Shown piece by piece: positions 31,157 through 40,253 of a stretch of DNA of 64,000 nucleotides. The stretch's first letter is position 1. The number at the start of each line of letters is the position of its first letter. Source of the stretch: Kitasatospora setae KM-6054. Lineage in GTDB: Bacteria > Actinomycetota > Actinomycetes > Streptomycetales > Streptomycetaceae. Position numbers and translations under genes: made by a program. The DNA is taken from contig NC_016109.1 of the NCBI RefSeq assembly GCF_000269985.1, positions 6,971,001 through 7,035,000 of the forward strand, in the 5' to 3' direction. The notes beneath the pieces are model-generated. The model saw only the letters and a program-made list of their open reading frames with translations, made no database searches and was not told the origin of the DNA.

Positions 31157-33877
31157 TCACCGGCCGGTCGGTGCCAGGGTGGCGACCAGGTCGGGGGCGG
31201 TGAGGCGGCGCAGGGCGTCCGGTGCGGCGTCCAGCGGGCCGGGGTGCAGCCGGTACAGCTCGCCGCGCAGGCCCGCCGAGGCGGGCAGGTCGGCGTCCAG
31301 CAGGGCGAGGAAGGCGGGCCGTCCGGCGAGCAGGGCGGGCAGCGGTTCGGTGACCGGCGGCCCGTCCGGGGCGTGCCGCAGGCGCAGCCGGTCGGCGAAC
31401 TCGCCGGTCTCCTCGGCCGGTTCGCGCCGCCAGCGGCGGACGGTGCCGTCCAGGCCGCGCACCAGCACCTCGCCGGTGGCGTGGGCGGCCCGGGCGCAGG
31501 CGACGTCCCACAGGGTGGCGCGCCGCTCGGGGGAGAAGTGGTCGAGCACGTCGGAGCACAGCTCGGCGAGCGCGTCGTGGTGCCGGGCGACGCTGTGGTG
31601 GCCGCCACTGGCCGCGGTGTTGAGGTCGGTCCAGGTGAACCGGCGGTCGGCCAGGTCGATGATCAGCGGGACGGACACCTTGGCGTCGCCGGTCAGGTCC
31701 ATCCGCTGGCGGACGGCGCGGGCCGACAGCGGCCGCCCGTCCGGGCGTCCGTCCGGCCGGGTGCCGGCATCGGCGCCGTCGAGCTCGGCGAAGCCGGTGA
31801 ACGCCTCCGGCAGCCGGTCGAACGGGATGTCGTTGTAGCTGAACACCACCATCACCGCGTACCGGGCCCCGGCGGCGCGCAGCGCGGCGAAGTCCAGGTC
31901 GACGAACTCGCTGGCGCCCTTCGGCGGCGGCGCCGCCACGTAGTCCCCCGAGTGCACGGCGGCGCGCCGCCCGAACAGCAGCCGGGTGTAGTCGCAGCGG
32001 CCGCGCAGCCGCCACTCCTCGTCGTACAGGGCCACCGACAGGTCCAGGTCGACGCGCTGGTGGTGCGGCTGCGTCCAGTGCAGGAACAGCCGCAGCCGCT
32101 CGCCCGGCGGCAGCGGCAGCCGGCTGCCGCGCGGCACCGACACCAGCGCGCGGGCCGCCGAGCGCTCCGCGAACGGCACCGACATGCCGGTCAACGCCTC
32201 GTCCAGCAGCGCGACTTCGGGACGCTCGGGGAGCGTCGCGGCGGACCGGCGGAGCAGCTCGGCCTCGATCGCGGCGACCACCGGGGCGCTGGAGCGGGCC
32301 GGGACGGCGGTGCCGTGGTCCGCCCGGCCGTGCGCCAGCGAGACCAGCCCGCGCGGGAAGTACAGCCGGCGCTCGCCCGCGGCGCGCGGCCCGCGCAGTC
32401 GGCCGTACGCGCCGAGCAGCGGGCCGGGACCGACCCGGGGCAGCGCCCGGGCCAGCACCGCCGACAGCTCGGCGGGCGGCGGCGTGCCCGGCGCCATGAT
32501 CTCGTGCACCCGCAGCAGGTGGTGCAGGCGGCGCACCAACTCTCCCGGTCGGTGGGCGAGTTCGGCCAGCGCGCCGGAGGTGTCGCCGACCGCGAGCAGG
32601 CCCTCGACCCGGGCGGCGAAGCCGGTGTGCGCGAGCCGGCGGCGCCCGTCGACGGTCTCCACCCGCAGCGGCGCGGGCGGTTCGGCGAACGCGGGGGAGA
32701 CGGCGTCCAGGTCGGTGCCGCGCAGCAGCGCGAACGCGGCCGCCGCGGCCGGGAACCGGCCGCGGTACTCGAACGGGTGCAGCAACTCGCCCGCGCGCAG
32801 CCAGGGTTCGCGGTGGCGGCGGAGGTCCTCGGCCAGCGAGGCGGTCGGCAGCCCGTCCAGCACGCCCAGCAGCCCGCGGCGCAGCGGCCGGGACAGGCCG
32901 CGCAGCCGCAGCCGGCGGGCGGTGGCCGGCAGCAGGTCCGGCTCGGCGTCGGAGTGCGCCCACAGCAGGCGCAGCACGTCGGTCGCGGTGGTGATCCGCT
33001 CGGCCAGCACCGGCAGCGACAACACGCCTTCGCGGCGCAGCAGTTCGGCCAGCACCACGGCCTTGGTCTCGCGGACCGGGATCTCCGCCGGCAGCAGCGC
33101 CGCCAGCTCGGCGGGGGCGTGTGCCAGCAGGGTGGCCAGGTCGTCGCGGTCCTGCGGGTTCAGCGCCGTCCGGCGGGTCAGCAGGCCGGTCAGCTCGTCC
33201 AGCGCGGCCGCGGTCTCGTCCTGGGCGAGCAGCCGCAGCGGCTTCAGCAGCGAGCCGCGCGGCTCGCGCGGCTGCGGATCGCCCTTGCGCGGCGGGGCCT
33301 GCTCGCGCGCGGCCTTGCGCCTGCCGCCGAACAGGAACGGGTGGACGGCCAGCCGCTCCCCGCAGGACGGGCAGTGCGGCGGGCCGTCCTGTGCCTCCAG
33401 GCAGTCCGGGCAGAGCAGGTGCGCGCACGGGGCGAGCAGGCCGATCCCGACCTCCGCGCCGCGCCGGCCGCAGCGCGCGCACGGCTGGTGCGGCTGGCCG
33501 CGCAGGAACGCCCGCATCCGGCGGTTGTGGTGGAGGTGCGCGACCTCCGGCACCGCGTCCGGGAAGCGGCGGAACAGCGGGGTGTGCTCGCGGTCGGTGC
33601 CCAGCAGGTGGTCGATCCGGCCGAGCAGCGCGCCGCCGACGGCGGCCAGCCGCAACGGCGCCGAACGGGCCAGCGCGGCCCGCAGCTCGACGGTCAGCAG
33701 GTAACCGCGGGCCGCCAGGTCGGCGTCCAGCGCGGTCAGCCCGCGCAGGCTCCACGGATCGGCGGCGGGCAGCAGCTCGGCCGGATCCACCGCGACGGCG
33801 GTGCGGCGGCGGAGCAGGAAGGAGCCGAGGTCGAGGTCGACGCGGACGTCGAACTTCACCGGGAGGGCTCGGGGCAT
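31157..33877 (-). CDS. RING-finger protein of the MXAN_6230/SCO0854 type with TerD-like domain
   Basis: A 906-residue cytoplasmic protein. Residues 133-172 form a C3HC4 RING pattern: C133, C136, C151, H153, C156, C159, C169, C172, with spacing like eukaryotic RING ubiquitin ligases, rare in bacteria. The N-terminus (VKFDVRVDLDLGSFLLRR) and a region near 600-700 (RVDLDLSVALYDEEW..., GASEFVDLDFAALRAAGARYAVMVVFSYND) resemble the TerD stress-protein fold. Between them is a long helical region. I recognise it as the family named after MXAN_6230 and SCO0854, whose function is unknown. The ATG at 33877 excludes an implausible 54-residue Pro/Arg-rich extension. A TAGGGT box (minus strand, 33998-33993) may be its -10. 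Confidence 0.85.
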   Translation of the reverse strand: MPRALPVKFDVRVDLDLGSFLLRRRTAVAVDPAELLPAADPWSLRGLTALDADLAARGYLLTVELRAALARSAPLRLAAVGGALLGRIDHLLGTDREHTPLFRRFPDAVPEVAHLHHNRRMRAFLRGQPHQPCARCGRRGAEVGIGLLAPCAHLLCPDCLEAQDGPPHCPSCGERLAVHPFLFGGRRKAAREQAPPRKGDPQPREPRGSLLKPLRLLAQDETAAALDELTGLLTRRTALNPQDRDDLATLLAHAPAELAALLPAEIPVRETKAVVLAELLRREGVLSLPVLAERITTATDVLRLLWAHSDAEPDLLPATARRLRLRGLSRPLRRGLLGVLDGLPTASLAEDLRRHREPWLRAGELLHPFEYRGRFPAAAAAFALLRGTDLDAVSPAFAEPPAPLRVETVDGRRRLAHTGFAARVEGLLAVGDTSGALAELAHRPGELVRRLHHLLRVHEIMAPGTPPPAELSAVLARALPRVGPGPLLGAYGRLRGPRAAGERRLYFPRGLVSLAHGRADHGTAVPARSSAPVVAAIEAELLRRSAATLPERPEVALLDEALTGMSVPFAERSAARALVSVPRGSRLPLPPGERLRLFLHWTQPHHQRVDLDLSVALYDEEWRLRGRCDYTRLLFGRRAAVHSGDYVAAPPPKGASEFVDLDFAALRAAGARYAVMVVFSYNDIPFDRLPEAFTGFAELDGADAGTRPDGRPDGRPLSARAVRQRMDLTGDAKVSVPLIIDLADRRFTWTDLNTAASGGHHSVARHHDALAELCSDVLDHFSPERRATLWDVACARAAHATGEVLVRGLDGTVRRWRREPAEETGEFADRLRLRHAPDGPPVTEPLPALLAGRPAFLALLDADLPASAGLRGELYRLHPGPLDAAPDALRRLTAPDLVATLAPTGR

Positions 33878-34069
33878 GCGGAGAGGACCCCCAGGGGGAG
33901 GCGGAAGACGAAGGAGCGGGCGGAGAGGGGGCGCGCTGGTTCTTTTCGGAAAAGGGAGAAGGAAGCACGCCGCGGAGCCGCCCGCGACCGCCACCCTAGG
34001 AGCAACCCGCCGCGCCCGCCAGCGAATTAACCCGCTCAACCCGCCCGCCCGGGTCGGCGCGCGGGCCGG

Positions 34070-35179
34070 TCAGGCCGGGTAGGCGTGGGTCTGGGTGGCC
34101 TTGACGGCGGCCCAGACCCGGGTGCCGGGGGTGAGGTCGAGGTCGGCGGCGGCGGTGGGGGTGAGGTCGGCGGCGAGCGGGAGGGGGCCGGTGAGGTCGA
34201 CCCGGAAGCGGTCGCCGTGCAGGTCGAGGCCGGCGACGGTGCAGGGGAAGAGGTTGCGGGCGCTGGTCTCGGGGCGGTGCCGGTGCAGGGTGACCGCGTC
34301 GGGCGGGAAGGCGACGAACGCGGGGCCGGTCAGGTCCTCGTCGGTGGCCAGCACCTGGCCCTCGGGGAGGGTGACCCGCCGGCCGTCGGCGGTGCCCTGG
34401 TAGAGGTTGAGGCCGACCAGCCGGGCGATGTAGTCGGTGCGCGGGTGCCGGGCCACCTCGGCGGGGCGGCCGCTCTGCACGACCCGGCCGCCCTCGATCA
34501 CGACGAGCCGGTCGGCGAGCACCATGGCGTCCAGCGGGTCGTGCGTGACCAGCACCGCGACGGCCTCGAACTCGGCCAGGTGACGCCGGAGTTCGGCCCG
34601 CACGTCGAGCCGGGTGCGGGCGTCCAGCGCGGCCAGCGGCTCGTCCAGCAGCAGCAGCCGGGGCCGGACGGCCAGCGCCCGGGCCAGCGCGACCCGCTGC
34701 TGCTGGCCGCCGGAGAGCTTCGCGGGGCGGCGTCCGGCGTGCTCGGCCAGGCCCATCCGCTCCAGCCAGGGCAGCGCCTCGGCCCGGGCGGCGGCCCGGC
34801 GCAGGCCGCGCGAGCGCGGCCCGAAGGCGACGTTGTCGAGCGCGGACAGGTGCGGGAAGAGCAGGTAGTCCTGGAAGACCACGCCGATCGGCCGCTGCTC
34901 GGCGGGCCGGAACACGCCGTCCGCGGGGGAGTCCAGCGGGGCGCCGTCCAGCCGCAGGTGCCCGGCGGTGAGCGGCAGCAGCCCGGCCAGCGCGCGCAGC
35001 GCCGTCGACTTGCCGGCGCCGTTCGGGCCGAGCAGCGCCAGCACCTCGCCGGGGTCGGCGGTCAGCGGCACGTCCAGGGTGAACGCGCCCCGGGCGACGG
35101 TCAGCCGGGCGTCCAGGGCGGGGGAGCGGCCGTCCGGGGCGTCCGGGGCGTTCTCGGCGGGGTTCTCGGCAGGCTTCAC
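34070..35179 (-). CDS. modC: Molybdate ABC transporter ATP-binding protein
   Basis: A 369-residue ABC ATPase with the Walker A GPNGAGKST, signature LSGGQQQRVALARAL, Walker B LLLLDEPLAALDA and the switch His in LVTHDP. A C-terminal TOBE-like regulatory domain of about 110 residues (RNLFPCTVAGLDLHGDRFRVDL) matches ModC, where it binds molybdate. The GTG start overlaps the modB stop, so the three mod genes are one coupled unit read leftward. It energises uptake of molybdate for molybdenum-cofactor enzymes at the cytoplasmic face of the membrane. The 30 residues before the domain are a low-complexity ENPAENAPDAPDG stretch. Confidence 0.92.
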   Translation of the reverse strand: MKPAENPAENAPDAPDGRSPALDARLTVARGAFTLDVPLTADPGEVLALLGPNGAGKSTALRALAGLLPLTAGHLRLDGAPLDSPADGVFRPAEQRPIGVVFQDYLLFPHLSALDNVAFGPRSRGLRRAAARAEALPWLERMGLAEHAGRRPAKLSGGQQQRVALARALAVRPRLLLLDEPLAALDARTRLDVRAELRRHLAEFEAVAVLVTHDPLDAMVLADRLVVIEGGRVVQSGRPAEVARHPRTDYIARLVGLNLYQGTADGRRVTLPEGQVLATDEDLTGPAFVAFPPDAVTLHRHRPETSARNLFPCTVAGLDLHGDRFRVDLTGPLPLAADLTPTAAADLDLTPGTRVWAAVKATQTHAYPA

Positions 35180-36021
35180 GGGGTGGACATCCAGCGGTCG
35201 CGCAGCCCGGCGAGGACGGCGACGGAGACGGTGAGCAGGATCAGGCTGAGCGCGATCGCGGCCTCCGGGTCGGACTCCATGGCCAGGTAGACCGCCAGCG
35301 GCATGGTCTGGGTCCGGCCGGGGAAGTTGCCGGCGAAGGTGATGGTCGCGCCGAACTCGCCGAGCGCCCGGGCCCAGGCCAGCACGGCGCCGGCGCCGAT
35401 GCCGGGGGCGACCAGCGGCAGGGTGACCCGGCGGAAGGCGGTCAGCCGGGAGGCGCCCAGGGTGGCGGCGGCCTCCTCGTAGCGGGGGTCGGCGGCGCGC
35501 AGCGCGCCCTCGACGCTGACCACCAGGAACGGCATCGCGACGAACGCCTCGGCGACCACCACGCCGGTGGTGGTGAACGGGAGGGTCAGGCCGGTCCAGG
35601 CGTCCAGCCAGCGGCCGACGATGCCGTTGCGGCCGAGCACCAGCAGCAGGGCCACGCCGCCGACCACCGGGGGCAGCACCAGCGGCAGGGTGACCAGGGC
35701 GCGGACCAGGCGGCGGCCGGGGAACTCGGTGCGGGCCAGCAGCCAGGCCAGCGGCACGCCGAGCAGCAGCGAGACGCCGGTGGCCAGGGTCGCCGAGAGC
35801 AGCGAGAGCTTGAGCGCCTGCCACGCCTCGGGGCCGGTCAGCAGCGCGGGCAGCGCGCTCCACGGCGCCCGGACCAGCAGCCCGAGCAGCGGCAGGACCA
35901 GGAAGGCGAGTCCGAGCAGGGCGGGCAGCAGCAGCGCGGCCGGGATCCGCCCGGCCCCCCGGGGCCGCCGCCGGCCCCGGGGGTGTGGTGCGGGGGTGGT
36001 ACCGGGGTCTACCGCTGTCAC
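35176..36021 (-). CDS. modB: Molybdate ABC transporter permease
   Basis: A 281-residue integral membrane protein with about six helices, typical of ModB. The first helix is LLLPALLGLAFLVLPLLGLLV; the cytoplasmic coupling loop EEAAATLGASRLTAFRRVTLPLVAPGIGAGAVLAWARALGEFGATI is the classical EAA motif for contact with the ATPase. The GTG at 36021 overlaps the modA stop by the usual four bases. It forms the transmembrane channel of the molybdate importer. Confidence 0.92.
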   Translation of the reverse strand: MTAVDPGTTPAPHPRGRRRPRGAGRIPAALLLPALLGLAFLVLPLLGLLVRAPWSALPALLTGPEAWQALKLSLLSATLATGVSLLLGVPLAWLLARTEFPGRRLVRALVTLPLVLPPVVGGVALLLVLGRNGIVGRWLDAWTGLTLPFTTTGVVVAEAFVAMPFLVVSVEGALRAADPRYEEAAATLGASRLTAFRRVTLPLVAPGIGAGAVLAWARALGEFGATITFAGNFPGRTQTMPLAVYLAMESDPEAAIALSLILLTVSVAVLAGLRDRWMSTP

Positions 36022-36812
36022 GGTGCCTGGAAGCCGGCGTCGGTGAGCACCCGGCGGGCGTCCGCGGAGCTCAGGTAGCCGAGGAACGCGGCCGCGCCGT
36101 TGGCGTTCGGGGCCTTGGCGAGCGGCGCGATCTGGTAGTCGTTGACGGCCTTGGCGGCCTCGGGGAAGTTCACGCCCTCGATCTTGCCGGATCCGGCCTT
36201 GACGTCGGTCTGGTAGACCAGCGACGCGTCGACCTCGCCCAGTTCGACCTTGGTCAGGGCGCCCTTGACGTCCTGCTCGTAGGTGACCGGGGTGAGCTCC
36301 ACGCCGGCCGCCTGGAGCGTGGTGACGGCGGCGGCGCCGCACGGCACCTCCTTGGCACACAGCGCGGTCTTGACGCCCTTGAGGTCCTTCAGGCCGGCGA
36401 TGTTCTTCGGGTTGCCCTTGGCGACCGCGATCTCCAGCGTGTTGCGGGCGAAGACGGTCGGGTCGCCGCCGGTCAGCTTGGCGTCGGTGACGGTCTTCAT
36501 GGTGGCCGGGCTGGCCGCGGCGAACACGTCGACCGGCGCGCCGGAGACGATGTTCTGGGCGAGCGCCGAGGAGCCGCCGAAGTTGAAGGTGATGCTGGTG
36601 CCGGGGTAGGCCGTCTCGAAGCGCTTGCCGAGCTCGGTGAAGGACTCCTTCAGCGAGGCCGCGGCGAACACCGTCACGGTGCCCTTCACCTCGGGCCGGG
36701 ACGGCGCCGGGTTGACCGAGGCCGATCCGCCGCCGGAGCTGGTGCACGCGGTCAGGCCGACCGCGAGGGCGAGGACGGCGGAGGCGGCGAGGAGTCGTCT
36801 GGCGCTGCGCAT
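36018..36812 (-). CDS. modA: Molybdate-binding lipoprotein
   Basis: A 264-residue substrate-binding protein with a lipoprotein signal: a basic start MRSARRLL, a hydrophobic core and the lipobox LTAC, giving a lipid-anchored Cys at about residue 23. The mature part has the ModA fold with VTVFAAASLKESFTELGKRFE (molybdate-binding Ser), FNFGGSSALAQNIVSGAPVDVFAAAS (second Ser) and, near the C-terminus, SLVYQTDVKA. It captures molybdate or tungstate outside the membrane and delivers it to ModBC. First gene of the operon, behind a promoter with an overlapping palindrome about 80 bases upstream. Confidence 0.93.
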   Translation of the reverse strand: MRSARRLLAASAVLALAVGLTACTSSGGGSASVNPAPSRPEVKGTVTVFAAASLKESFTELGKRFETAYPGTSITFNFGGSSALAQNIVSGAPVDVFAAASPATMKTVTDAKLTGGDPTVFARNTLEIAVAKGNPKNIAGLKDLKGVKTALCAKEVPCGAAAVTTLQAAGVELTPVTYEQDVKGALTKVELGEVDASLVYQTDVKAGSGKIEGVNFPEAAKAVNDYQIAPLAKAPNANGAAAFLGYLSSADARRVLTDAGFQAP

Positions 36813-36894
36813 GGATGGTTTCCCCTGGTCGTGTGGGCGCTGGCGGGCGCTGGCGGGTGGAGGAGTGGCGGACGGCTGAGGGTGCGGTCAGGTG

Positions 36895-36922
36895 ATCATA
36901 GTGCCGCAGCTGCGGGGCTCAA
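36895..36922 (-). promoter_or_regulatory. mod operon promoter with palindrome in the spacer
   Basis: On the minus strand TTGAGC (36922-36917), a 16-base spacer and TATGAT (36900-36895) make a strong promoter. The spacer contains the perfect palindrome CCGCAGCTGCGG (36904-36915), well placed for a repressor. Confidence 0.6.
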
Positions 36923-36947
36923 GACTGCTGTCTCATCGCACAAGCGA

Positions 36948-36979
36948 CCTTAAGAGGAACTTAAGGGTTGCATGTGCAA
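36948..36979. promoter_or_regulatory. Two adjacent inverted repeats between modA and the P450 gene
   Basis: CCTTAAG-AGGAA-CTTAAGG (36948-36966) and TTGCA-TG-TGCAA (36968-36979) sit side by side in AT-rich sequence upstream of the mod promoter. They do not fit the enterobacterial ModE site. The rest of this 323-base divergent gap holds several direct copies of CGAACCGG or close variants at 37000-37037 and no gene. Confidence 0.45.
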
Positions 36980-37135
36980 TGCCTCAAGGGGCCGGTTCCG
37001 GTCGAACCGGTCGAACCGGACGAACCAGACGAACCGGAACGCCCACTCGTACTCCCGTTCCCCACCGGGGGATACTGACGCGGTTTCAGCGAACCGCCCC
37101 GCCAGGGCCGTTCGCCCGCCGAAGGAGGGGACCCC

Positions 37136-38506
37136 ATGCCCGACACCCGCGTACCCGGACCCGCCGGACTGCCGCTGATCGGCTCGCTGCTCGACCTCAA
37201 GCGCGACCCGCTCGGCACCTACCTCGCCGCCCGCCGCGACCACGGCGACGTGATCCGGGTCCAGGCCGGCCCGCCCGGCCTGCGCGCCGAGCTCTGGATG
37301 GTCTTCTCGCCCGAGGGCGCCCAGCAGGTGCTCGCCACCGAATCCGCCAACTTCCGCAAGGACAACGTCTTCTACGGCGAGATCCGGGCCAGCTTCGGCA
37401 ACGGCCTGCTCACCGCCCAGGACGCCGACTACCTGCGCCAGCGCCGCCTCGTCCAGCCGCTGTTCACCCGCAAACGGGTCGACCACTACGCCGACGCGAT
37501 CGCCACCGAGACCGACGCGCTGGCCGCCCGCTGGGCCGACGCCCCCGACGGCACCGTCGACCTCGCCGAGGAGATGAACCGCTTCGCGCTGCGCACCGTC
37601 TCCCGGATCCTGTTCGGCCAGGACGTCGAGGAGGCCGTCGAGACCGTCCACCACGCCTTCCCGGTCCTGAACGGCTTCGTCCGCGACCGCGGCTTCTCCC
37701 CGCTCCGGCTGCCCCGGCAGTGGCCGCTGCCCTCGCACCGCAAGGCACTCGCCGCCGAGAAGGCCCTGTACGAGGTGTGCGACGCGATCATCGCCCGCCG
37801 CACCGCCACCGGCGGCGAAGACCCCGAGGGCAGCGGCGGCGACGACCTGCTCGGCCTGCTCGCCGCCGCCCGCGGCGAGGACGGCGAACAACTGGACGCC
37901 ACCGAACTGCGCGAGCAGGTGCTGATCTTCCTGCTGGCCGGCCACGAGACCACCGCCACCTCGCTCACCTTCGCCCTGCACCTGCTCGGCACACACCCCG
38001 AACAGCAGGCCCGCGCCCACCGCGAGGCCGCCGCCCTGCTCGCCGACGGCCGCCGCCCCACCGCCGCCGACTACGCCGAACTCCCCTACCTCACCCAGGT
38101 GCTGAAGGAGACCATGCGGCTCTACCCGGCCGCCCCCTCGGTCGGCCGGCGGGCCGTCGCCGGCACCACGATCGGCGGCGTCGACATCCCGGCCGGCGCG
38201 GACGTCCTGGTCGTCCCGTACGTCACCCACCGCCACCCCGGACACTGGGAGGACCCGGAGCGCTTCGACCCCGAGCGCTTCACCCCCGAACGCGAGGCCG
38301 CCCGGCACCGCTACGCCTGGTTCCCGTTCGGCGGCGGACCGCGCGCCTGCATCGGCCAGCACTTCTCGATGCTGGAGGCCGTGCTCGCGCTGGCCGTGCT
38401 GCTGCGCGAGTTCGAGGTCACAGCGGTCGACACCGACGTCCCGCTCGGACAGGGCATCACCCTGGAGGTCCGCGGCCCGGTCCGGGTCAAGCTCACTCCG
38501 CGCTAG
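37136..38506 (+). CDS. Cytochrome P450
   Basis: A 456-residue soluble P450. The I-helix oxygen-activation motif is AGHETT (A268-T273), the K-helix ExxR is E325-R328 in KETMRLYP, and the heme loop is FPFGGGPRACIG with the axial C405. The N-terminus has the proline-rich VPGPAGLPLIGSL hinge. The sequence style (AGHETTAT, ETMRLYPA) is that of the CYP102/CYP4-like soluble branch used for fatty-acid or terpenoid hydroxylation. No ferredoxin or reductase gene is adjacent. It lies two genes before the MHYT-conservon block on the same strand; some conservons carry a linked P450, but the 1.7-kb separation makes linkage here only suggestive. Confidence 0.93.
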   Translation: MPDTRVPGPAGLPLIGSLLDLKRDPLGTYLAARRDHGDVIRVQAGPPGLRAELWMVFSPEGAQQVLATESANFRKDNVFYGEIRASFGNGLLTAQDADYLRQRRLVQPLFTRKRVDHYADAIATETDALAARWADAPDGTVDLAEEMNRFALRTVSRILFGQDVEEAVETVHHAFPVLNGFVRDRGFSPLRLPRQWPLPSHRKALAAEKALYEVCDAIIARRTATGGEDPEGSGGDDLLGLLAAARGEDGEQLDATELREQVLIFLLAGHETTATSLTFALHLLGTHPEQQARAHREAAALLADGRRPTAADYAELPYLTQVLKETMRLYPAAPSVGRRAVAGTTIGGVDIPAGADVLVVPYVTHRHPGHWEDPERFDPERFTPEREAARHRYAWFPFGGGPRACIGQHFSMLEAVLALAVLLREFEVTAVDTDVPLGQGITLEVRGPVRVKLTPR

Positions 38507-38527
38507 GCCCTGTCCGGCGGCCGGACG

Positions 38528-38559
38528 GCGGGGCGGCGGGCGCTGTCCGACCGCCCCGC
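38528..38559. terminator. 9-bp hairpin after the P450 gene
   Basis: GCGGGGCGG (38528-38536) pairs with CCGCCCCGC (38551-38559). It ends right at a TACGGT box (38560-38565 region), so it could act as P450 terminator or on the promoter of the next gene. Confidence 0.45.
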
Positions 38560-38623
38560 TACGGTGGCGCCGACAACGGGCGACAGCGGGCGACAGCGGC
38601 AGCGGCGGAGCGGAGCGGCACGG

Positions 38624-39130
38624 ATGGCGACCATCGAACACCCCCACTTCGGGCGGCTGGAGACCGGCGCGACCGGCGAACCGGACGCCGTCTGGACGGG
38701 CACCGCCCGACTCGGCGCGGACGAGGTCGGGCTGCTGCTGTGGGCCGGCCCCGGGCCGGGCCCGGACACCGCCGAACTCGACGCGCTCGCCGCCCGCCTC
38801 GCCGACCCGGCGGCCCTCGACGCGGCCGCCCGCGCCGCCCTCCGGACGTACCTGCTGGCCGACCGCCTCTTCATCGACCACCACGTCGAGGAACTCCCCG
38901 ACAGCCCGGCGGTCCGCCACCTGCTCGAACGGGCGGCGGACGGCCAGGTCGGCGTGGACGCCTTCCTGGCCGCCCTGCGCCTGCGCACCATCGGCCTCTG
39001 GCCGGCCGGCCTGGCCGACGGGCCGCCGATCGTCCTGGACTACGTCTTCGAACCCGCGCTCAGCGACCAGATCCTGGCCGTCCGGGCCACCGCCGACGGC
39101 ACGGTCACCGCCGTCGACTGGGAGAGCTGA
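38624..39130 (+). CDS. DUF2004 domain protein
   Basis: A 168-residue soluble protein of the DUF2004 type. The pattern is typical: an N-terminal strand pair (HPHFGRLETG...VWTGTARLG), a helical middle with RLADPAALDAAARAALRTYLL, and the closing LRTIGLWPAGLADGPPIVLDYVFEPALSDQILAVRATADGTVTAVDWES, where DY-F-x-P-x-L-S/T-D-Q-x-L-x-V-x-x-D-x-G and final W-E-S match the family. No catalytic role is known; such proteins often occur near immunity or regulatory genes. The ATG at 38624 is preceded by GGAGCGGAG. Monocistronic between the P450 and the MHYT gene. The following 278 bases hold a TAGCGT box (39334) and no gene. Confidence 0.75.
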   Translation: MATIEHPHFGRLETGATGEPDAVWTGTARLGADEVGLLLWAGPGPGPDTAELDALAARLADPAALDAAARAALRTYLLADRLFIDHHVEELPDSPAVRHLLERAADGQVGVDAFLAALRLRTIGLWPAGLADGPPIVLDYVFEPALSDQILAVRATADGTVTAVDWES

Positions 39131-39408
39131 CCCCCGCCCGGGCCCGGCGCGCCGGGGGAGCGCGGGGGCGGGACACCGGGGGAGCGCGGGGGTGGCCGCC
39201 GGGCGGGGCGCAAGGGCGGGGGAGGGGGCGCGCGGGGTGCGGGAGGGCACACGCCGTCCGGCTATTCGAGCACAGAACCCCCGCACTCCGTGGTGCTTTT
39301 CACATCTTCTGGTGACCATCCGTCAACCCTGGGTAGCGTCCACGGTCCCTGGACCACAGGGGCTCGGGCGAGTGGCGGACACCTCTCGCGAAAGGCGGGA
39401 GGCACCCG

Positions 39409-40191
39409 ATGGGATCGATGGACCACTTCAGCTTCGGCGGGCTCACGCCGACGCTGTCCTACGTGATGGCGTGCGTCGGCGCCGCCCTCGGCCTGCGATG
39501 TACCCTGCGGGCGCTCTCCGCGACCGGCGCCTCCCGGCGCAACTGGCTGCTCACCGCCGCCGCCGCGATCGGCTCCGGCATCTGGACGATGCACTTCGTC
39601 GCGATGTTCGGCTTCACCGTCGACGGCACCGACCTGCGCTACGACGTCCCGCTGACGATCCTCAGCCTGCTGGTCGCGATCGCCGTCGTCGGACTCGGCG
39701 TCTTCGTGGTCGGCTACGGCCGGCACCGCGGCCGCAGCCTGCTGCTCGGCGGCCTCACCACCGGCGTCGGCGTCGCCGCGATGCACTACCTCGGCATGTC
39801 GGCGGTCCGGATCCACGGCGAACTGCGCTACCAGGCCGGCACCGTGGCGCTGTCCGTGCTGATCGCCGTCGGCGCCGCCACCGCCGCGCTCTGGGCCGCC
39901 GTCACCATCCGCAACGTGTACGCCGCCGCGGCGGCCTCGCTGGTGATGGGCATCGCGGTCAGCTGCATGCACTACGTCGGGATGGCCGCCGTCCACGTCC
40001 ACATGCAACCCGCCCGCACCGGCCTCGGCGGGGCCACCCCCATGCAGTTCGTCTTCCCGCTCGCCGTCGGGCTCGGCTCCTTCCTATTCCTCACCTCCGC
40101 CTTCGTCGCGCTCTCCCCGACCGCCCAGGAGCGCGCCGCCTACCGCGAGGCCGGCGAACTCGCCGTAGAGGACCTCGGCCGCGCCGCCTGA
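39409..40191 (+). CDS. MHYT-domain integral membrane protein
   Basis: A 260-residue membrane protein with seven predicted helices. Three copies of the MHYT motif are visible: WTMHFVAM, AAMHYLGM and SCMHYVGM, each at the outer face of a helix as in the family, where the His and Met residues are proposed to bind copper and sense a diatomic gas such as O2 or NO. Unlike the best-known members it carries no GGDEF or EAL domain, so its signal must pass to a partner. It ends 62 bases before the conservon kinase on the same strand, which makes that kinase system the likely partner. The short C-terminal tail AYREAGELAVEDLGRAA is acidic. Confidence 0.88.
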   Translation: MGSMDHFSFGGLTPTLSYVMACVGAALGLRCTLRALSATGASRRNWLLTAAAAIGSGIWTMHFVAMFGFTVDGTDLRYDVPLTILSLLVAIAVVGLGVFVVGYGRHRGRSLLLGGLTTGVGVAAMHYLGMSAVRIHGELRYQAGTVALSVLIAVGAATAALWAAVTIRNVYAAAAASLVMGIAVSCMHYVGMAAVHVHMQPARTGLGGATPMQFVFPLAVGLGSFLFLTSAFVALSPTAQERAAYREAGELAVEDLGRAA

Positions 40192-40253
40192 GCCGCGTAC
40201 GGCCGGTTCCCCCCGCCCCGACGAGACCCGTAGCCCGAAAGGCCGCCACACCC

